Source: Coriolopsis trogii (Eukaryota; Basidiomycota; Agaricomycetes; Polyporales; Polyporaceae). Taken from it: DNA of 64,000 nt. The stretch is from positions 248,001 to 312,000 of the forward strand of contig JAHYIO010000033.1 of assembly GCA_020543525.1 (NCBI GenBank), in the 5' to 3' direction. Both the position numbers and the translations under genes were made by a program. Positions within the stretch are counted from its first letter, which is position 1; each line of letters opens with the position of its first letter. Positions 45,661 through 60,307 of the stretch are shown one piece after another. The notes under the pieces were generated by a model. That model had not been told where the DNA came from. It did not search any database and saw nothing but the letters and a program-made list of their open reading frames with translations.

Positions 45661-48240
45661 ATGTCTGAAGAAATGGCACCCTCCTGGCGTTCACTAGCCT
45701 CTGCCGCCTCTCGTTCAATCAAGGGCTACATTGCCCAACAGCGCGATCTCAAACAGGCCTACCCTGCCTCACGGGGCGCACCTCCTCCTGGTAGCGAACA
45801 GCCGGGGAAGCGACAGACGTGGACTCAGTGGGCGGGACAGAAGCTGCGACGCGGCACTCAAGACGATAACAGTGGCGACCGCTTGACGCTCTTCCCGGGA
45901 TGGGCAACAAGGAGATACCGCGAGCCTCCACGGGCGGGCGAAGACGGTGCGTCGCCTATCACCCTTTGTGTTCTATGGTACTGTACTGGGGATACTAATG
46001 GACACGCCTCATCCTGTGAAGACACCCCGTTTGACATCGACGTCTTCGTATCTGGCTATGCCTACAAGCTCACGGGCGTTGGCTTCAACACGCGTGCAGG
46101 CCGCGCTTTCCTCCGTTTGGCAAAGAGTGAGTAGGTGCAATCTGTGATTCTCTATGCGTATGACTTCATGCGGGCCAATGTAGGCTTTGCTGCTCTTCCG
46201 AAGCTGCCAATGGCACCCGGTGTGACCAAATCTACCGAGGATTTGCTTGCCAGCGCCCATCTTCCGCCTCTGCCCGACGAGATGACAGAAGAAGAGGAAA
46301 TGCGAATGCTCGAAGAGAACTTCCGGAGGTTAGAGTCGGACGCGCAAAGTATGGACAGCAATCGGACTTCGGATGCATATTCTATGAGGTCGTCCGACTC
46401 ACGACAATCCCGTGCAACATCTGCAACATCTACTACATCTGTTTCGTCTAACTACAGCAACAAGAGCTTCGGCTCTTCTCTTCATCTCCCCGACACACCT
46501 TCGCCTCCTCTCATCCCTGGAAGTGCCACCGACTTGCAGCGATGGCACGCAAATCTAGAAGCACGGCTTCATCCTTTTTGGTCCTCGGTTCTTGCCAATC
46601 GAACTGTTCGCGTTTCGCTATATGCAGTCGATCCGTCATTGTTTGACGGTCGCGACTCTGAATCCTCCGGTAGTTCTAACTCTCCGGAGGACAAACCCAT
46701 CATGACACGAGAGGTGCCCACGGCAGTAGACGGGTCCTTCCAGGTCAAGCTTTCCATTCCTTGGGAACACATGTGCGTCCATCCCGGGGCGCTGCACATC
46801 GCTTTTGGAGGCTCGAACGTGGAGCAGGACTTGTTCGTCAATGCAGAGCTGTTGGCGCCGCCTGTTCCTACACCCTCACCAGCTGCGGCCCCCTATCAGT
46901 ACCAGCCTGAATATTGCCCCCCACCGCCTTCAGTGACGGCGGTGACTTCGATGCCCATCACCTTGACACACGCCTCGGTACGTGTCATATCGGACATTGA
47001 CGATACCGTCAAGCTCTCCGGGATACTTGGGGGCGCGCGTGCAGTGTTCCACAACGTCTTCGTGAAGGACCTGCGCGAGAGTGTCATCCGAGGCATGGGA
47101 GACTGGTACACGGGCATGTGGAAGCGCGGCGTCCGGTTCCACTACGTGGTAAGATCCACTCTATAATCTCAAGCTTCCGCCTCAGCTCATGCCCCGCGTT
47201 CCACTTAGTCGAACGGACCGTTCGAACTCCTCCCGGTCGTGAACGAGTTCATGCAGATTTCGCGCCTACCCCCAGGCTCCATCCGACTGCGTTCCTACGG
47301 CGGCCGCTCGCTCTTCAACGGCCTGCTCTCCGCCCCAGCGATGCGGAAACGCACCGCGGTCCTCGACGTCCTGAACCACTTCCCCGATGCCGAGTTCTTC
47401 CTCGTCGGGGACTCGGGCGAGCAAGACCTCGAGCTGTACGCCGAGATCGCGCGCGAGCGCCCCTCCCAGATCCTCGCCATCTTCATCCGCGACGCGTCCT
47501 CGCGGGACAGCGCGGTCCCGCCGCTCGACGACCCGACGGGCGACGAGGCGTTCAGGGCCGACTTTGCCTCCAGGCCGGGGACGCCGACGAGCACGAGCGG
47601 CAGGATCTCGGGCACGTTCGGGCGGCGCTCGGGGAGGAGCACGCCCGTGCGTTCACTGTCCGAGGCGCAGGCGCAATCCCCGCTCTCCGGTCTACCTGGG
47701 AGTCTGCCGAGGAGATCGAGAAGGTCGGGCTCGGGCTCGTACAGCATCCCGGAGACGCTTGGGCCGTCGTCGTCGGCGTCGAGCGGGGAGATGAGCGACT
47801 ATTTTAGTAGCAACTCTGCGGCGCCTGGGCCCGGGCCTGCCTTTGCGTCTCGCCCGCCGGTGAACTCGCCCATTACAGAGGAGCCGCATGAGAGCCCGCC
47901 GATGATGCTGCCCACACCCAACGCGAACGCGAACGTGAATGGGGGGAGGTCGTGGCCTCCACCTGGGTTTGCGCAGTCTGCAGCCTCCCAGACGGAGTTT
48001 GGCTTGGAGGAGCGGGAGAGCCGGGACGGGCGGTGGCAGCCGAGACCGCAGGCGATGAGTCCGAGCAGCTCGTATACTTCGCAAGCACCGTTGTCCGACG
48101 CTGAGAAGAAGCGGTTCGAGCTGCAGATGCGGTTGTGGAGAGCGCGGTACGAGGTGCCGCATCGGATCCCTATACGGGTCTTCCGAGAACCGGAGGAGTG
48201 TGTGGAAGTGGACGAGATTCTCCAGGCGCGCGGACGATGA
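45661..48240 (+). CDS. APP1: Actin-patch phosphatidate phosphatase App1
   Basis: Four exons: 45661-45946, 46022-46126, 46184-47148 and 47209-48240, giving 795 aa. App1 is a Mg-dependent phosphatidate phosphatase of the HAD class that makes diacylglycerol at actin patches during endocytosis. The catalytic DxDxT motif is visible in SVRVISDIDDTVKLSGIL (about residue 410). Further on are VFVKDLRESVIRGMGDWYTG, VSNGPFELLPVVNEF, LPPGSIRLRSYG and FFLVGDSGEQDLELY. A long acidic and Pro/Ser-rich tail follows, as in the family, with sites for endocytic partners likely. Start at 45661 gives MSEEMAPSWRSLA; an earlier in-frame Met is also possible. Confidence 0.93.
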
Positions 48241-48404
48241 GCGAGTCTGCCACTCGCTGTACCGTGCCTGCTGAACGCCTGCGCTTGCTTGTTTACGTGC
48301 CGTTCGTTCCAGTTTCCAGGGATCCATGCATTTGTATCACAGCGGAGAGAATATACACACTGTACACATACCGGTACCGTAACATAGAGGAGTAAGATAA
48401 TGGA

Positions 48405-49322
48405 CTAGGATACGGGTATAGGAGATGGGGAATTCTCGAGACTCTTACTCGACGTCGACGTGTTCATGTGGCTTTCTATGTCGGAAAGCATCGAGTTCAT
48501 TTCCTAGTACACCAATTGGCCGTATCAGCTTTCCAGCGACGAGTGACGTATGTGGTCGGAGTGTGAGCGCACCTGGTTATTAGGCTCGAAGGACAACCCG
48601 AGCTGGATCGCCTCCTTTGCCTCCACGTACTGCCCGAGCTTCATGAGTGCGCGCGCCTTCCGGAAGTGGCCCTTGGACCAGGGCCGTTTGAGCTGGATGA
48701 CGGTCTCGGCGTCGACCAGCGCGCTGAGGTAGTCGCCGGCCTCGTAGAAGGCGGCGGAGCGGTTGGAGAGGATCATGGAGAGCTCTTCGCGCATGAGCTG
48801 CTGGGCTTCCCATGGGGGCCGCTGGACGGCGATGCTGGCGGCCATTGTGTACCGCTGGATGGCTTGTACGTGCATGCCACCCTTGAACAAAGTCTGACGG
48901 CAGAGCGGACGGTCTCAGCCGGGAGGACAGGCGAACGGAGCTACAGTACAACGTACGTTTCCTTCGTCCTTGGTGTTGTTGATCGCGGCGGAGAGGTTCT
49001 GGGAGACGACTTGCGGGGGCGGGGGACAGCGGAGGTTGGGGTTCGCGACGAGGATGCGGGAGAGGCGGTTGAGGGCGCGGTAGTCGACGTTGCAGTCTGC
49101 GCACTTTTCCTGCTTGTGTGGGCTGCAGAGCGCGGTCGCGTTCTCGGGTGGGCCGAGGGAGAGGGCGACGGGGCGGAAGCTCTCTTCGATCAGGGCTTGC
49201 ATGAGCGGGTCTGGGGGACGCATGACCATCGTTTGTTGCGCCTGCTGGGGCATGTTCTGGGGAGGGGCGGGGCCATGCGAGTGGGTGGGCTGGCCGGGGC
49301 CGTGCGAGTGTTCGTGCGACAT
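48405..49322 (-). CDS. SEC72: ER translocation subunit Sec72 (TPR)
   Basis: Three exons: 49322-48957, 48893-48573 and 48503-48405, giving 261 aa. Sec72 is a cytosolic TPR subunit of the Sec62/63 post-translational translocon. The N-terminal part has the family's ALCSPHKQEKCADCNVDYRALNRL and the Pro-rich PPPPQVV. TPR helices follow: AINNTKDEGNTLFKGGMHV, REELSMILSNRSAAFYEAGD, WSKGHFRKARALMKLGQY and EAIQLGLSFEPNNQ. A His/Gly/Pro-rich extension precedes these. The last exon encodes an acidic tail. It is divergent from DED1 over 361 bp. Confidence 0.88.
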
Positions 49323-49683
49323 AGCTGGGACGAGGAGGGAGGAGAGGCGAAGAGAGAGAGTGAGTGAGTGACAAGTGTCTGAGGAGAGTCTCTGTGAGTG
49401 CTGGCTACTGAGCGCTTGTGGGCCAGATGCCTGCCTAATCCGGCCCGACGCGCTGTGCCACGTCGCGCGTCGTATTGGCGCCCATGCGGCCGGATGCGGC
49501 AAGGCACGTTACGTCAGCATGGGGCAGGGTACCTTTTGTAAGCGGGGAGCGAAGGGGCAATTTTCTCACTCGCCTTTGTGGTGGACCATCACCTCTTGTT
49601 TCCAGCTCAACAACGCTCATAGACGAAAATCCCTCAGACTCAGTCGTATCTTCGTCCTTCTCTTCAGACTCGCTACGTTTAAT
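49323..49683. promoter_or_regulatory. Shared promoter of SEC72 and DED1
   Basis: Includes TTACGTCA (49509-49516), a CRE/ATF-like site. A pyrimidine-rich stretch precedes the DED1 start. Use of the site is inferred. Confidence 0.45.
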
Positions 49684-51797
<2,114 letters not shown>

Positions 51798-52848
51798 TTA
51801 CATCTCTCGCGAATCTTTTTCCCCTCAAATGCTAAACATTTCGAAGAAACCTCCAAGAACCCAAGACTCACATCCATTTTCGACGCTCCGACTTCACGAC
51901 TTATGCCCCCTCCCCCTTTCCCCTTTCCGCTCCTGCATCGACTTCGCGCCTCAAGCCTCCCTTCCTCCTCGACACCACCACATCAGTAATGTGATTCCGG
52001 TTTGATCTACAACAACATGCGCTGCTCTCACAACATTCACGCTCTCGGTCTCGTTGCACTCATCTGCTCATCGTCTATCGTACGGCCCTACTAATACCGT
52101 CTGTTTCAATACTCAGGCGACGTCCGCTATATCCTTATTGCAGCATCCTCCCCATAGATGTTATAGGGGCCAGTCCTCAGCATGAGCAGAACTAATGTCT
52201 ACCTTCGTTTCGCGATACCCTGATTTATTGCGACGCGCAGTCGGACATTTACTATATCCTAGCATCACGAGACAATCTGTTAGAGCATCGCACATCCTTG
52301 TACCGTAGTCTTAGCATCTTTTCTATCGAGGCATCTCTGGGTCGTTGTACAAGGGCGGTGTGAACGGAGATGTGTGACACAAAGAGGCTCTGTCTGAACA
52401 CAAAGTGAAGGCATAAGATAGGAGCAAGAGCCGGCGGGATACTTACGGTACTTTATAAGCGGCTCGAATCGGTGGCTGAGCCTGGGGGTCAATCAGGTCG
52501 GCCGGCTTCTCTCGAGGGAGTACTCCTCCGCTTGCACGCTGACTGTGACACACAGGAAGCTTTCTTGATTTTTCGTCCAACGAGCGCATTCAGTCTGCGT
52601 GCCATCGCACACACACACGTTCGCACTCTCTGTCTCGCTTTGTCGTTCGTCCGAGCTTGAGTCTTTTCCGTCCGCCAGCGAGCAGAGCCTTTGTCCCCAG
52701 CGCACGGCACTTACGGATCACGACCCTCACACGACAGCCAGCGAGGCTCGAGCCAGAGGAGCCCATAACCACAGCGACGGCGACTCGCATCCATTCATCG
52801 CACGTAAGCCTCCCACATCCATTCTCCCCATCGCACAAAATCCATCGC
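51798..52848. other. DED1 3' flank and promoter of next gene
   Basis: About 1 kb, T/C-rich near both ends. An open frame continues upstream of 52849 to 52657, so the next gene's start could be earlier. No other feature. Confidence 0.5.
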
Positions 52849-54964
52849 ATGCATCCCCCCCGCCCCCAGCCCGACTCCCAGACAGGCCCGTCACCGACAT
52901 TGTCGATGACACAGACGCTCTCGCACTCGCCGTCCGAGCCTGAAGAGACCAATCGCGAGAGCAACAACAGCGGTAACAACAGTAACAGCAACGTCAATAG
53001 CAATATGTACCGACCGCCGTCGACGGCATCCTTCCTGGACCCGACTGAGCTCTCGCCCTCGACGCCCCGGCGCATGAAGCCGCTCCCGAAACGCAGGCGC
53101 ACGTCTGACCCGGGCTCACAAGAGCACGAAGGGAGGCAGAGCCACCCGACGGCCAGCCCTGGAGAGCAGCCCGCCCACCCGAACGCAAACGCAAACGCAA
53201 ACGCCGCAGGCGCAGGCGCAAATGCGAACGGGAGCAGGGGGGACGCTGTCGAGGGCGGCCAGGCCCCGGCCTCGGCCCCAGCCCCAGCTCAAGACCCGAC
53301 GCTCGCGGCGCAGATGGCGTTGGAGGCGTACTATATGCCCGTGCTCGGGGGCGTCCCGGACCTGTTCAACTTCAAGTCCTTCACGGGTCAAGGCGAGGGT
53401 GGCGGGGTGGGGGCGGAGGCGGACCCCTCGCGGACGTCGACGCCCATCAGCATCGATCTGAGCGCGGCGCTCGCCGGGTTCAGCGCGGGCTTGTACGGCG
53501 CGGGCGGGGGCTACCTGGGCGGGGACGGATATGGGCTGGATGAGGACGGGGACGGGGACGGCGAGGGCGAGGGCGAGGGCGATGCGGATGGGGACTATGT
53601 GGACCACCTGCAGCAGCCGGGGAACACGAAGAAGCGGAAGGTGCCCGCGAATATGTCGGGCTCGGCTCATGGGCACGATACCGGCTCGGGCGGGGACGGG
53701 GAGGACGAGCTGGGAGAGAGGGGTATCCCGTCGGGGCGGGAGCGGGATGTGGATGCTGGGGGCGAAGGGAGAGGCGGTGGTGGGGGTGGCGGCGGTGGGC
53801 TAGGGGGAACGCTGCAGCTTGCGCAGGGGCGGGGCGCGCTAGGGAGGGTGGGCGGGAAGAGAGGGAGGCTGCCGCGCGCGACGCTGGTTGGACTGCAACA
53901 CAAGGAGGTGCTGAGGAGCCGGAAGAGGCAGCTCGCGGCGGTCATTGGTACGCTCACGCATGGGGACACGCTCGCGCTCGACCAGGCGTTGTCCGCGAGC
54001 TCGCTGTTCTCGCGCGCGAACGCCCCGCCCCCTCCGGTGCGGCTCTCGCGCAGGCGGGGACCTCGCCTTGCACGCGCCTTGAAGGCTTATCTCGAGTCGC
54101 ATCCGCGTCACGGCGAGGGGAAGGAGAACAAGCTGCCGTCCTCCGACTTTACGTTCGTCCACCATTGCGCGAGTGAGTGCTTATCGGGTCCTGGTGGTGA
54201 CTGTCTGACCAAATTATCTGCCATGTGTCCTCGAAGCCTCGGATCGGCTCGTCGCGATGAACGAGGAGGTCGCACTCCTCCACAGCCGTTTTGAAGCCGA
54301 GCTCGCACGCCAGGCTGCGAAGGCGGCAGAGGCGGCGAAGCAGGCGGCAGCAGCGGCGGCTCTCAACGGGCCCCTGGCGAAACGGACGGATCGTTCGAAG
54401 CAGGCGGCGCGGACGACTGGTGGGGCCAAGAACACGGACAAGGGCACACTGGAACAGTCCCTGTTGGGCAACACGAAGGGCAAAGGTGGAAAGAAGAAGA
54501 AGCGGTCAGCCCTGGCGAACGCTTCGAACCCGCACCACCTGCGGAACTACGTGCCCTCGCGGCTGCCTCATACGGGGCCGCCGAGCGCGCAGCAGGCGTC
54601 GCAGAACGCACAGAACCTGCTCACGCCGCTGCCGCTGCGGTTCCTGTCTGCGGAGATCCCGCCGCGTCGGCGCAAGAAGTCGGAGGGGACTGCGACGGCG
54701 AAAGCGAAGACGACGGCGGTGCCGGTGGGGGCGACGCTGACGAACCCGGCGGACGAGTGGATCTGCCCGTTCTGCGAGTACGAGCTGTTCTACGGGGACG
54801 ACGCGAGCTACCACCGGGCGGTGCGGAACCGGAAGAAGATCCTGCGTCGGCGGCGGAGGGCGCGCGAGCGTGCGGCGGCTGCGGCGAGTGGGGTGGCGCC
54901 CACGGGGACGGCTGAGAAGGCGGAGGGGGAGGAGGTGCAGGCTGGCTTCGAGCCTTCTCCCGCC

Positions 54965-54995
<31 letters not shown>

Positions 54996-55096
54996 TGACG
55001 AAGGAGGGCGGCCCTGCGCATGTCGCAGCTGGGGGCAAGCAGGCGAGGTGGAAGGAGGGGGAGAGAGGGGGAGAGGCGGTTGGGGCGCACGCGTAG
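52849..55096 (+). CDS. Unknown protein with a conserved WICPFCEYELFYG motif
   Basis: Two exons, 52849-54172 and 54237-55096, giving 727 aa. Mostly low-complexity: Asn/Ala, Gly/Asp (about residues 205-320), then basic segments. An ordered stretch from HKEVLRSRKRQLAAVIGTL through HGDTLALDQALS is a likely alpha-helical region. A second, after the intron (SDRLVAMNEEVALLHSRFEAELARQAAK), is a probable coiled coil. The C-terminal part has WICPFCEYELFYGDDASYH, a two-cysteine motif, directly before an Arg/Lys-rich run (RNRKKILRRRRRARERA). It looks nuclear. I do not recognise a family. The start may lie upstream, where the frame is open to 52657. A poly-Ala tract is near 54965. Confidence 0.7.
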
Positions 55097-55933
55097 TTGT
55101 GTAGGCCGGCGTATGTTGCTGGATAGAGGATGTCGGTGTGCGGTATGAGTTTGGCTTTCGAGTCCATTACACGCGATCTGCAGCGGGAATCTGGACGATG
55201 CGGGACGGGGCGGGCTGTGCCTGGAGATTGCATCTCGAGCGCATTCTCGAGCTGATGGGCGCTCCTTTGGCCCAGCGATGGCGCCGATCACGTGTGTTAA
55301 GCCGAACTAGGTTGGGCTTCGATTCGTCAGTGTTTGCTCGAGTCCACCGGCCTTGGCCGCCTCTCGCTCTCTCCGCCAGCCGTCTGTCCGTCGTGTCTGC
55401 TGTGAGTCGCCCCGCCCGTCGCTGTATGCGCCGCGCATACACCCGCCGCTCACCCTCCGCGTCCCAGCGTGCAGCCCTGCAAGCACAGTCTCCGACCGGC
55501 TCTCGCCAATCTCACACCCGACAGCGTCGCTGAGATCCATCGGTGCCGCAACTTTCTCCCAACACCAAACGACTTTGCGAATTCGACTCGCTCCCCGCTC
55601 TCGTCGCAGCCGCCATCTCGCAGCCCCGCCGGTCATTTTCTCGCAGCAATGTATGTCGAGTCCCAGCCCATATGTCGCGTATGTCATACCCAGATGCTGT
55701 GATGGTCGGGGCGGGCTCCCCAGAGATCTCGCGATCGTCGTTGTCGCTGCCATCATGCCCGACTCGTGCCCGTACCCCGCATGCAGGCGGGCGGTGATTC
55801 CGTCTGGTCGTGTAAACTAGTCCCGCGCTAGTCTTCTTTGCTGCCTTCGACATCTTTCATGTAGTCCGCTCGTCTTTCCTTCCCTCCTCCATCTCCTTTG
55901 ATACCCCCCTTTGGATGCCATTGACTATATGTG
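55097..55933. other. Intergenic, promoter and 5' UTR of GATA gene
   Basis: About 0.8 kb, C/T-rich near the right end. No supported gene. Confidence 0.5.
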
Positions 55934-57751
55934 ATGCCTCCCTACGCCAACGCCTCTCACGATCTTTCTTCCGCCTCCTCTTCGTCCTCTCGCAACTCGC
56001 TTGCTAATCCTCCGCGTCCCAGTCTAGCTTCTACCACCACATACACCTCTCTCGGCCACGCCCTCGCGTCTAGCGCAGCCAGACTCTCCGATACAACTCA
56101 CCATACCCGGTCCTCATCCGCCCACAAGCGTCCTCACTCACAGATGGCGTCCGAGATTCGGTATACGTATCCTCCGCAAGACGTGCACCCTCCGCCTTCG
56201 TTTCCGTATGCTTATCCCGCCCCGCCGTATGAGAATGGCCCATATGCGCAGAGCTCTTCTCGCCCACCCGTACGCTCTCCTCCCCCACAGCCCGTACAAC
56301 AGCATCCGCCGCCGCCGACACAGTATAACGGGCCGCCCCCTCCAACATACCCATCACAACCTGGATACCCCCCGCCGGCGTACGGCGTCCCCCCTCAGCA
56401 TCCGCAGCATTGGCAAGGCGAGTGGTCACATTACAGTACTGCCTATCCGCCAGCTCCTCCGCCCGGCCAGCCGCCTTATCCTCCTCCTCCCGGTGGTTCA
56501 CGGCCTGATCTGTCGCCCTCCACACCCAACGACGATCGCCGCTATCCCCAACCGCCGCCTAGACAAGAGCCTCCGCCTCAGCCGCGCAGGACCGAAGAAC
56601 GTCCGCCGCCCCCACAACGCCAGGAAACAGCACCCCATCCACCCGCCCCAGTACGTAAAACTCGCGACAATGAACCCCCTCCGCCCGCCCAGGGTCCCCC
56701 GTCGTCTATGGCAGTTCCCGCGCAGGCGCCTCCCCCGCCCCCGCCGCCCGCACAACAGCATCCTCCGCCTGGTCATGCACCCCATCCCGCCTCTCTCATT
56801 GGAATTGATTTTGCAAAGGTACGGACGGCCCACTATCTCGCCAACGCTGTCTATTCTTGACACAGGTCCGTGCACAGTTGGCAGAGTCTTATCATCTGAT
56901 CCTCGAACATGCGACCGCGATGCAATACGAGATAACGCCGAGCCGCCCGCCGCCGCCTGCTGAGACCCTGGAACGCTTGCTCCAAGCTGCAACGTATGGT
57001 GCACAGGTCCTTGATGCTGCCAAAAAGCGCGTTGTTGTTCCTGAGCCTCCTCGTCCGCCACCTGAGCGAGCCCCGGAGGAGGCCGATGGGGAGAGTGCAC
57101 GAGCGCGACAGGCTCCGGTGAGTGGAAGGTCTATGCACACATCCATGACGTGCAAAGGGGCTGATTATTCGCGCAATGGATCCCCCAGCAGCAGCAACAA
57201 CAACAACAACAACAATCTCAGCAGCAGTCACAGCAGCAGCAACCGCAGTCACAACAGGCTGAAAGCCAGCCGCCAACGGAGGGACAGACGTGCTTGGGGT
57301 GCAGCGCGACGTCGACGCCAGAATGGCGGCGTGGTCCGATGGGTCAGTGTCTGCGTACGGCCCGTCGGCCTTTCGGGAGCGGGGGCAGAATATGATGCTG
57401 ATATATTGCTTTCGGCTCGCAGGTCCGCGCACATTATGCAACGCCTGCGGCCTGGTCTATGCTAAGCTTGTGCGTCTCTCTTGTCTTGTCTTGTCTTGTC
57501 ACCCGCTTCGCGATGGTCTCCAGTCCCTGATCGTCTCGTTTATCATTCTGCAGATCAAGAAACGCAACAGGACGGAGCCTGGCCGTGGACGGGGCGGACA
57601 GAAGCAGGCGGCACAGCAGACGGGGCAGATCGTCCACGGGCCGTTGGAAGAGCCTGGTATCCCGTCGCCTGGGGATGGCAGCAGCGACGACGACGATTCG
57701 TATGGGTCGCAGGCGGACAGGAGAAGCGAGATGGGATACCGCAGAGACTGA
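55934..57751 (+). CDS. GATA-type zinc-finger transcription factor
   Basis: Five exons: 55934-56818, 56866-57117, 57189-57342, 57423-57469 and 57554-57751, giving 511 aa. Pro-rich N-terminal 280 residues, then a helical segment (IDFAKVRAQLAESYHLILEHA; TLERLLQAATYGAQVLDAA). A Gln-rich tract opens exon 3 and runs into a single C-x2-C GATA finger: CLGCSATSTPEWRRGPMGP...LCNACGLVYAKLIKKR. The finger is split across three exons. It binds GATA-containing DNA. The Trp-Arg-Arg-Gly-Pro-Met-Gly form resembles fungal factors of the white-collar-2/nitrogen type, but no PAS domain is seen. Confidence 0.9.
57189..57245 (+). repeat. Gln-encoding CAG/CAA tract in GATA factor
   Basis: Starts exactly at the acceptor of exon 3: eight Gln codons, then mixed Gln/Ser. 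CAG acceptor repeats here could cause alternative acceptor choice. Confidence 0.7.
57480..57500 (+). repeat. CTTGT microsatellite in GATA intron
   Basis: Four copies of CTTGT within the last intron of the GATA gene. Confidence 0.7.
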
Positions 57752-60307
57752 TGGATCCTCTTTCGCTGAGTGGTTCTCGTCTCCGGCTTCGGGGCTCGCA
57801 TGGTAACGAGTGTGCTCTTTTCGTTCACTGCCTGTTCGCTCCGTTCATCTTATTCTGTTTGTGTGTTTATGTTGTACGGTCACATTGGTAAGCTTTTGCC
57901 CCTCTGCCCCCTCCTGCTTTTTCTCTTGGTCTGCGTTATTGCCTCCTACTGCCCGTTTTTGGCCCGCGGAAATGTACCCATTTCGATCCTTTGCTTGTAC
58001 TCCTTGCCCGTTCGTTCGTTCGGTCGTTCCTTGCCGACTCGTCACCCTCCGCCCTCCTCCGCTTCTGACGTTGTGACATATGCTACATTAGCTCCCTCCC
58101 CGGTCCTTGCGTATATTATCCTAACTCACGTACAGCGTCGCTGATCTGTGTATACCTTTGGGGGGTTCCGGTAGGCCCGCCAACGGTCAATCAGTCCGAA
58201 ATCCATGGAGTCTTGGTCATTTCGAAGCCCGAAGCTTTCGAGAGCCTGCGGTCCGCTCGCGCCGATCGCGACTTGGTGCCCAGCGCTGCGGGACCCGGGT
58301 TCGTGTGGCTGGGAGGCTGCGCTGTGGTTTGGAATCTGGGTTGGTGGAAGCCCTGGAAGCCTGGGATGGGTGATAGATTCGCACACCGCCCCGGCCTCAA
58401 CGCCATCCGTCCAACGAACGAGTATCCAAGAACCAGAGGGGATGCGTACCTGCGGTATGCTGGCGCAGTGCCTGTGGCAGGGAAGGGAACGCACCCGTCG
58501 TGTCGTCGCGTTCGTGCGTCTTTGTCGGATCCTATGGTGACCATCCGTGGAAGAGCGGGAGGACGACGTCGGTTGCGTGGTACATCGCAATATCGCGAAG
58601 GCCATGCATGTGGCACGGTGCACGTTCAGCAGAGTGAGTACTCGTGAGTCGTGCCATTGACGTCGACCGTCGACAGTCGACAGTCATTGACGGGTGCACG
58701 TTGCACTTGGCGCACCTCGCCGCTGGCGCGTGTCGCACGACGCACAAGCAGTTCGCGACTACCACTACCGTGTCACTTCGCAAGAAATCCCTGATGAGCC
58801 TGAGAACGAGCGGCGGGAGGTAATGCGGCAGTCGAGTCGAGTCGAGTCGCGCCCCATGATTTGATAGATCGACTATCTTCCCCGCCGCCGCCCCCTCCCC
58901 TCGTCGGCAATCGCAAATGGGTGTGGCCCATCGCGCGCGTGGGCGAGGAATGGCGCCGCGGAGGCAATTAGGCTGGATTCGCGCTGATTGACGTCTGGGC
59001 CTCAGGGTCGCCGCACCTGTCACGGTGAGCGATAGACCGACTTGAGTTGTATGATGATTCGTCGATGATGGCATGTTGTGTTGATGCCTCATCGTGCAGC
59101 GGGGACGGTCCCGCGCGCAGTCGTTCTTGTACTGACTTGACTTCCTCGGAGCACACGCTGTATACATATTCAGGATTTCCCTCTCTCGATCGGTCGAACT
59201 ACGGCGGTGGCGGAGAGCGGATACGAAGAAGATGTCCTCTTGCGGCTGCGAGAGTAGACGAAGTTCGAAGTCATATCTCGCACCTTTGCGCCGTTGCGGA
59301 TACGAGCGTGAGTGGTTCCCTCCGCATATAAATGAATACGGAAGTTGTCAGCAGCTGCGCTCCGCCCGCACTTGTCACACGCCGCACGGACTTGCGAACG
59401 GGAGAGCACCAAACGGCATATGAATCTGCGGTGTCACCTCGGGTACCAGTGTACTAGATGTTGATGGTATGCTACCAGTTCATTTGGAACTCACTTATTC
59501 CCCGCACAGTTCAACCCACCTCCACCGACTCGTGTGTCATGACTGATAGTAAGCGTAATAACAGCCAGACGACCGACGACGAATCGGAAGCCCGGGGGTG
59601 TACCGTACCAACCATTCGAGCCTGGGGGCGATCTGTCAAGTCTCAACCTTCCCTGCGGCTGGAAACCCGGGCTGGTGAGTGAGAGCGAGCTCATGGGCAT
59701 GTGAGATGATTTACGTACGGTAATAGCCCCGGCTTCGCAGGGAACGTCTGAATCCGAGCTTCTGCGTGCGCAGGTGATAATTCTCCATGGCCAGGCTTCT
59801 CGACTGTGCATATGCTTCTGAGGTTCTGTATGCACGTGCGGCATTCCAGTCTTCTTTGCCCCTCCTGGAACCGTCGACTTCGACTCGGGCTGCATTCGTT
59901 GTTCACAATTCGTGCGATAGGGGATCTCGTCGATATGCTGCTGTTGGCGAACGCCATGGCATTGCGACTGATGCTGGGGGAGAGAATGAAGGAAGGGACG
60001 TCAGTCTCCGCTCTACTTCGTTTTGAGCTTATGTCGCATGATTGGGAACGCTATGGCTGGTTCTGTAATTTACAGAACTGTTGATCAAGTCGACCGTTGT
60101 GACCCTCCAGTGGATGCTTTGCCTGTATAAGATCAGTTGATTGGTTGATTCCACGTCACGGATCCATGCGTCAAAACAATCGTCGATCAAATGCATGCTA
60201 GTACCAAGGCAGAGCGTAAGATAGTATACAATACAAAGAGAGAGAGCAAACCAGGCTTCCGAAATACATGAGTCCATTCCAACGACGTTCTCGCACACGC
60301 GTATCGA
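57752..60307. other. Gene-poor region
   Basis: About 2.5 kb. The 58100-58650 part has several overlapping frames, none with a domain. At 59539-60027 a spliced plus-strand frame can be drawn but has no recognisable content. GTCGA tandem repeats occur at 58831-58849 and repeated GTCGAC near 58665-58685. Confidence 0.4.
58831..58849. repeat. GTCGA tandem repeat
   Basis: Nearly four copies of GTCGA (reverse complement TCGAC). A possible local binding-site cluster, or simple repeat. Confidence 0.5.

Noticed and set aside
59539..60027. Spliced plus-strand gene
   Set aside because: Splice sites can be drawn, but the product has no domain, low complexity and no supporting context.
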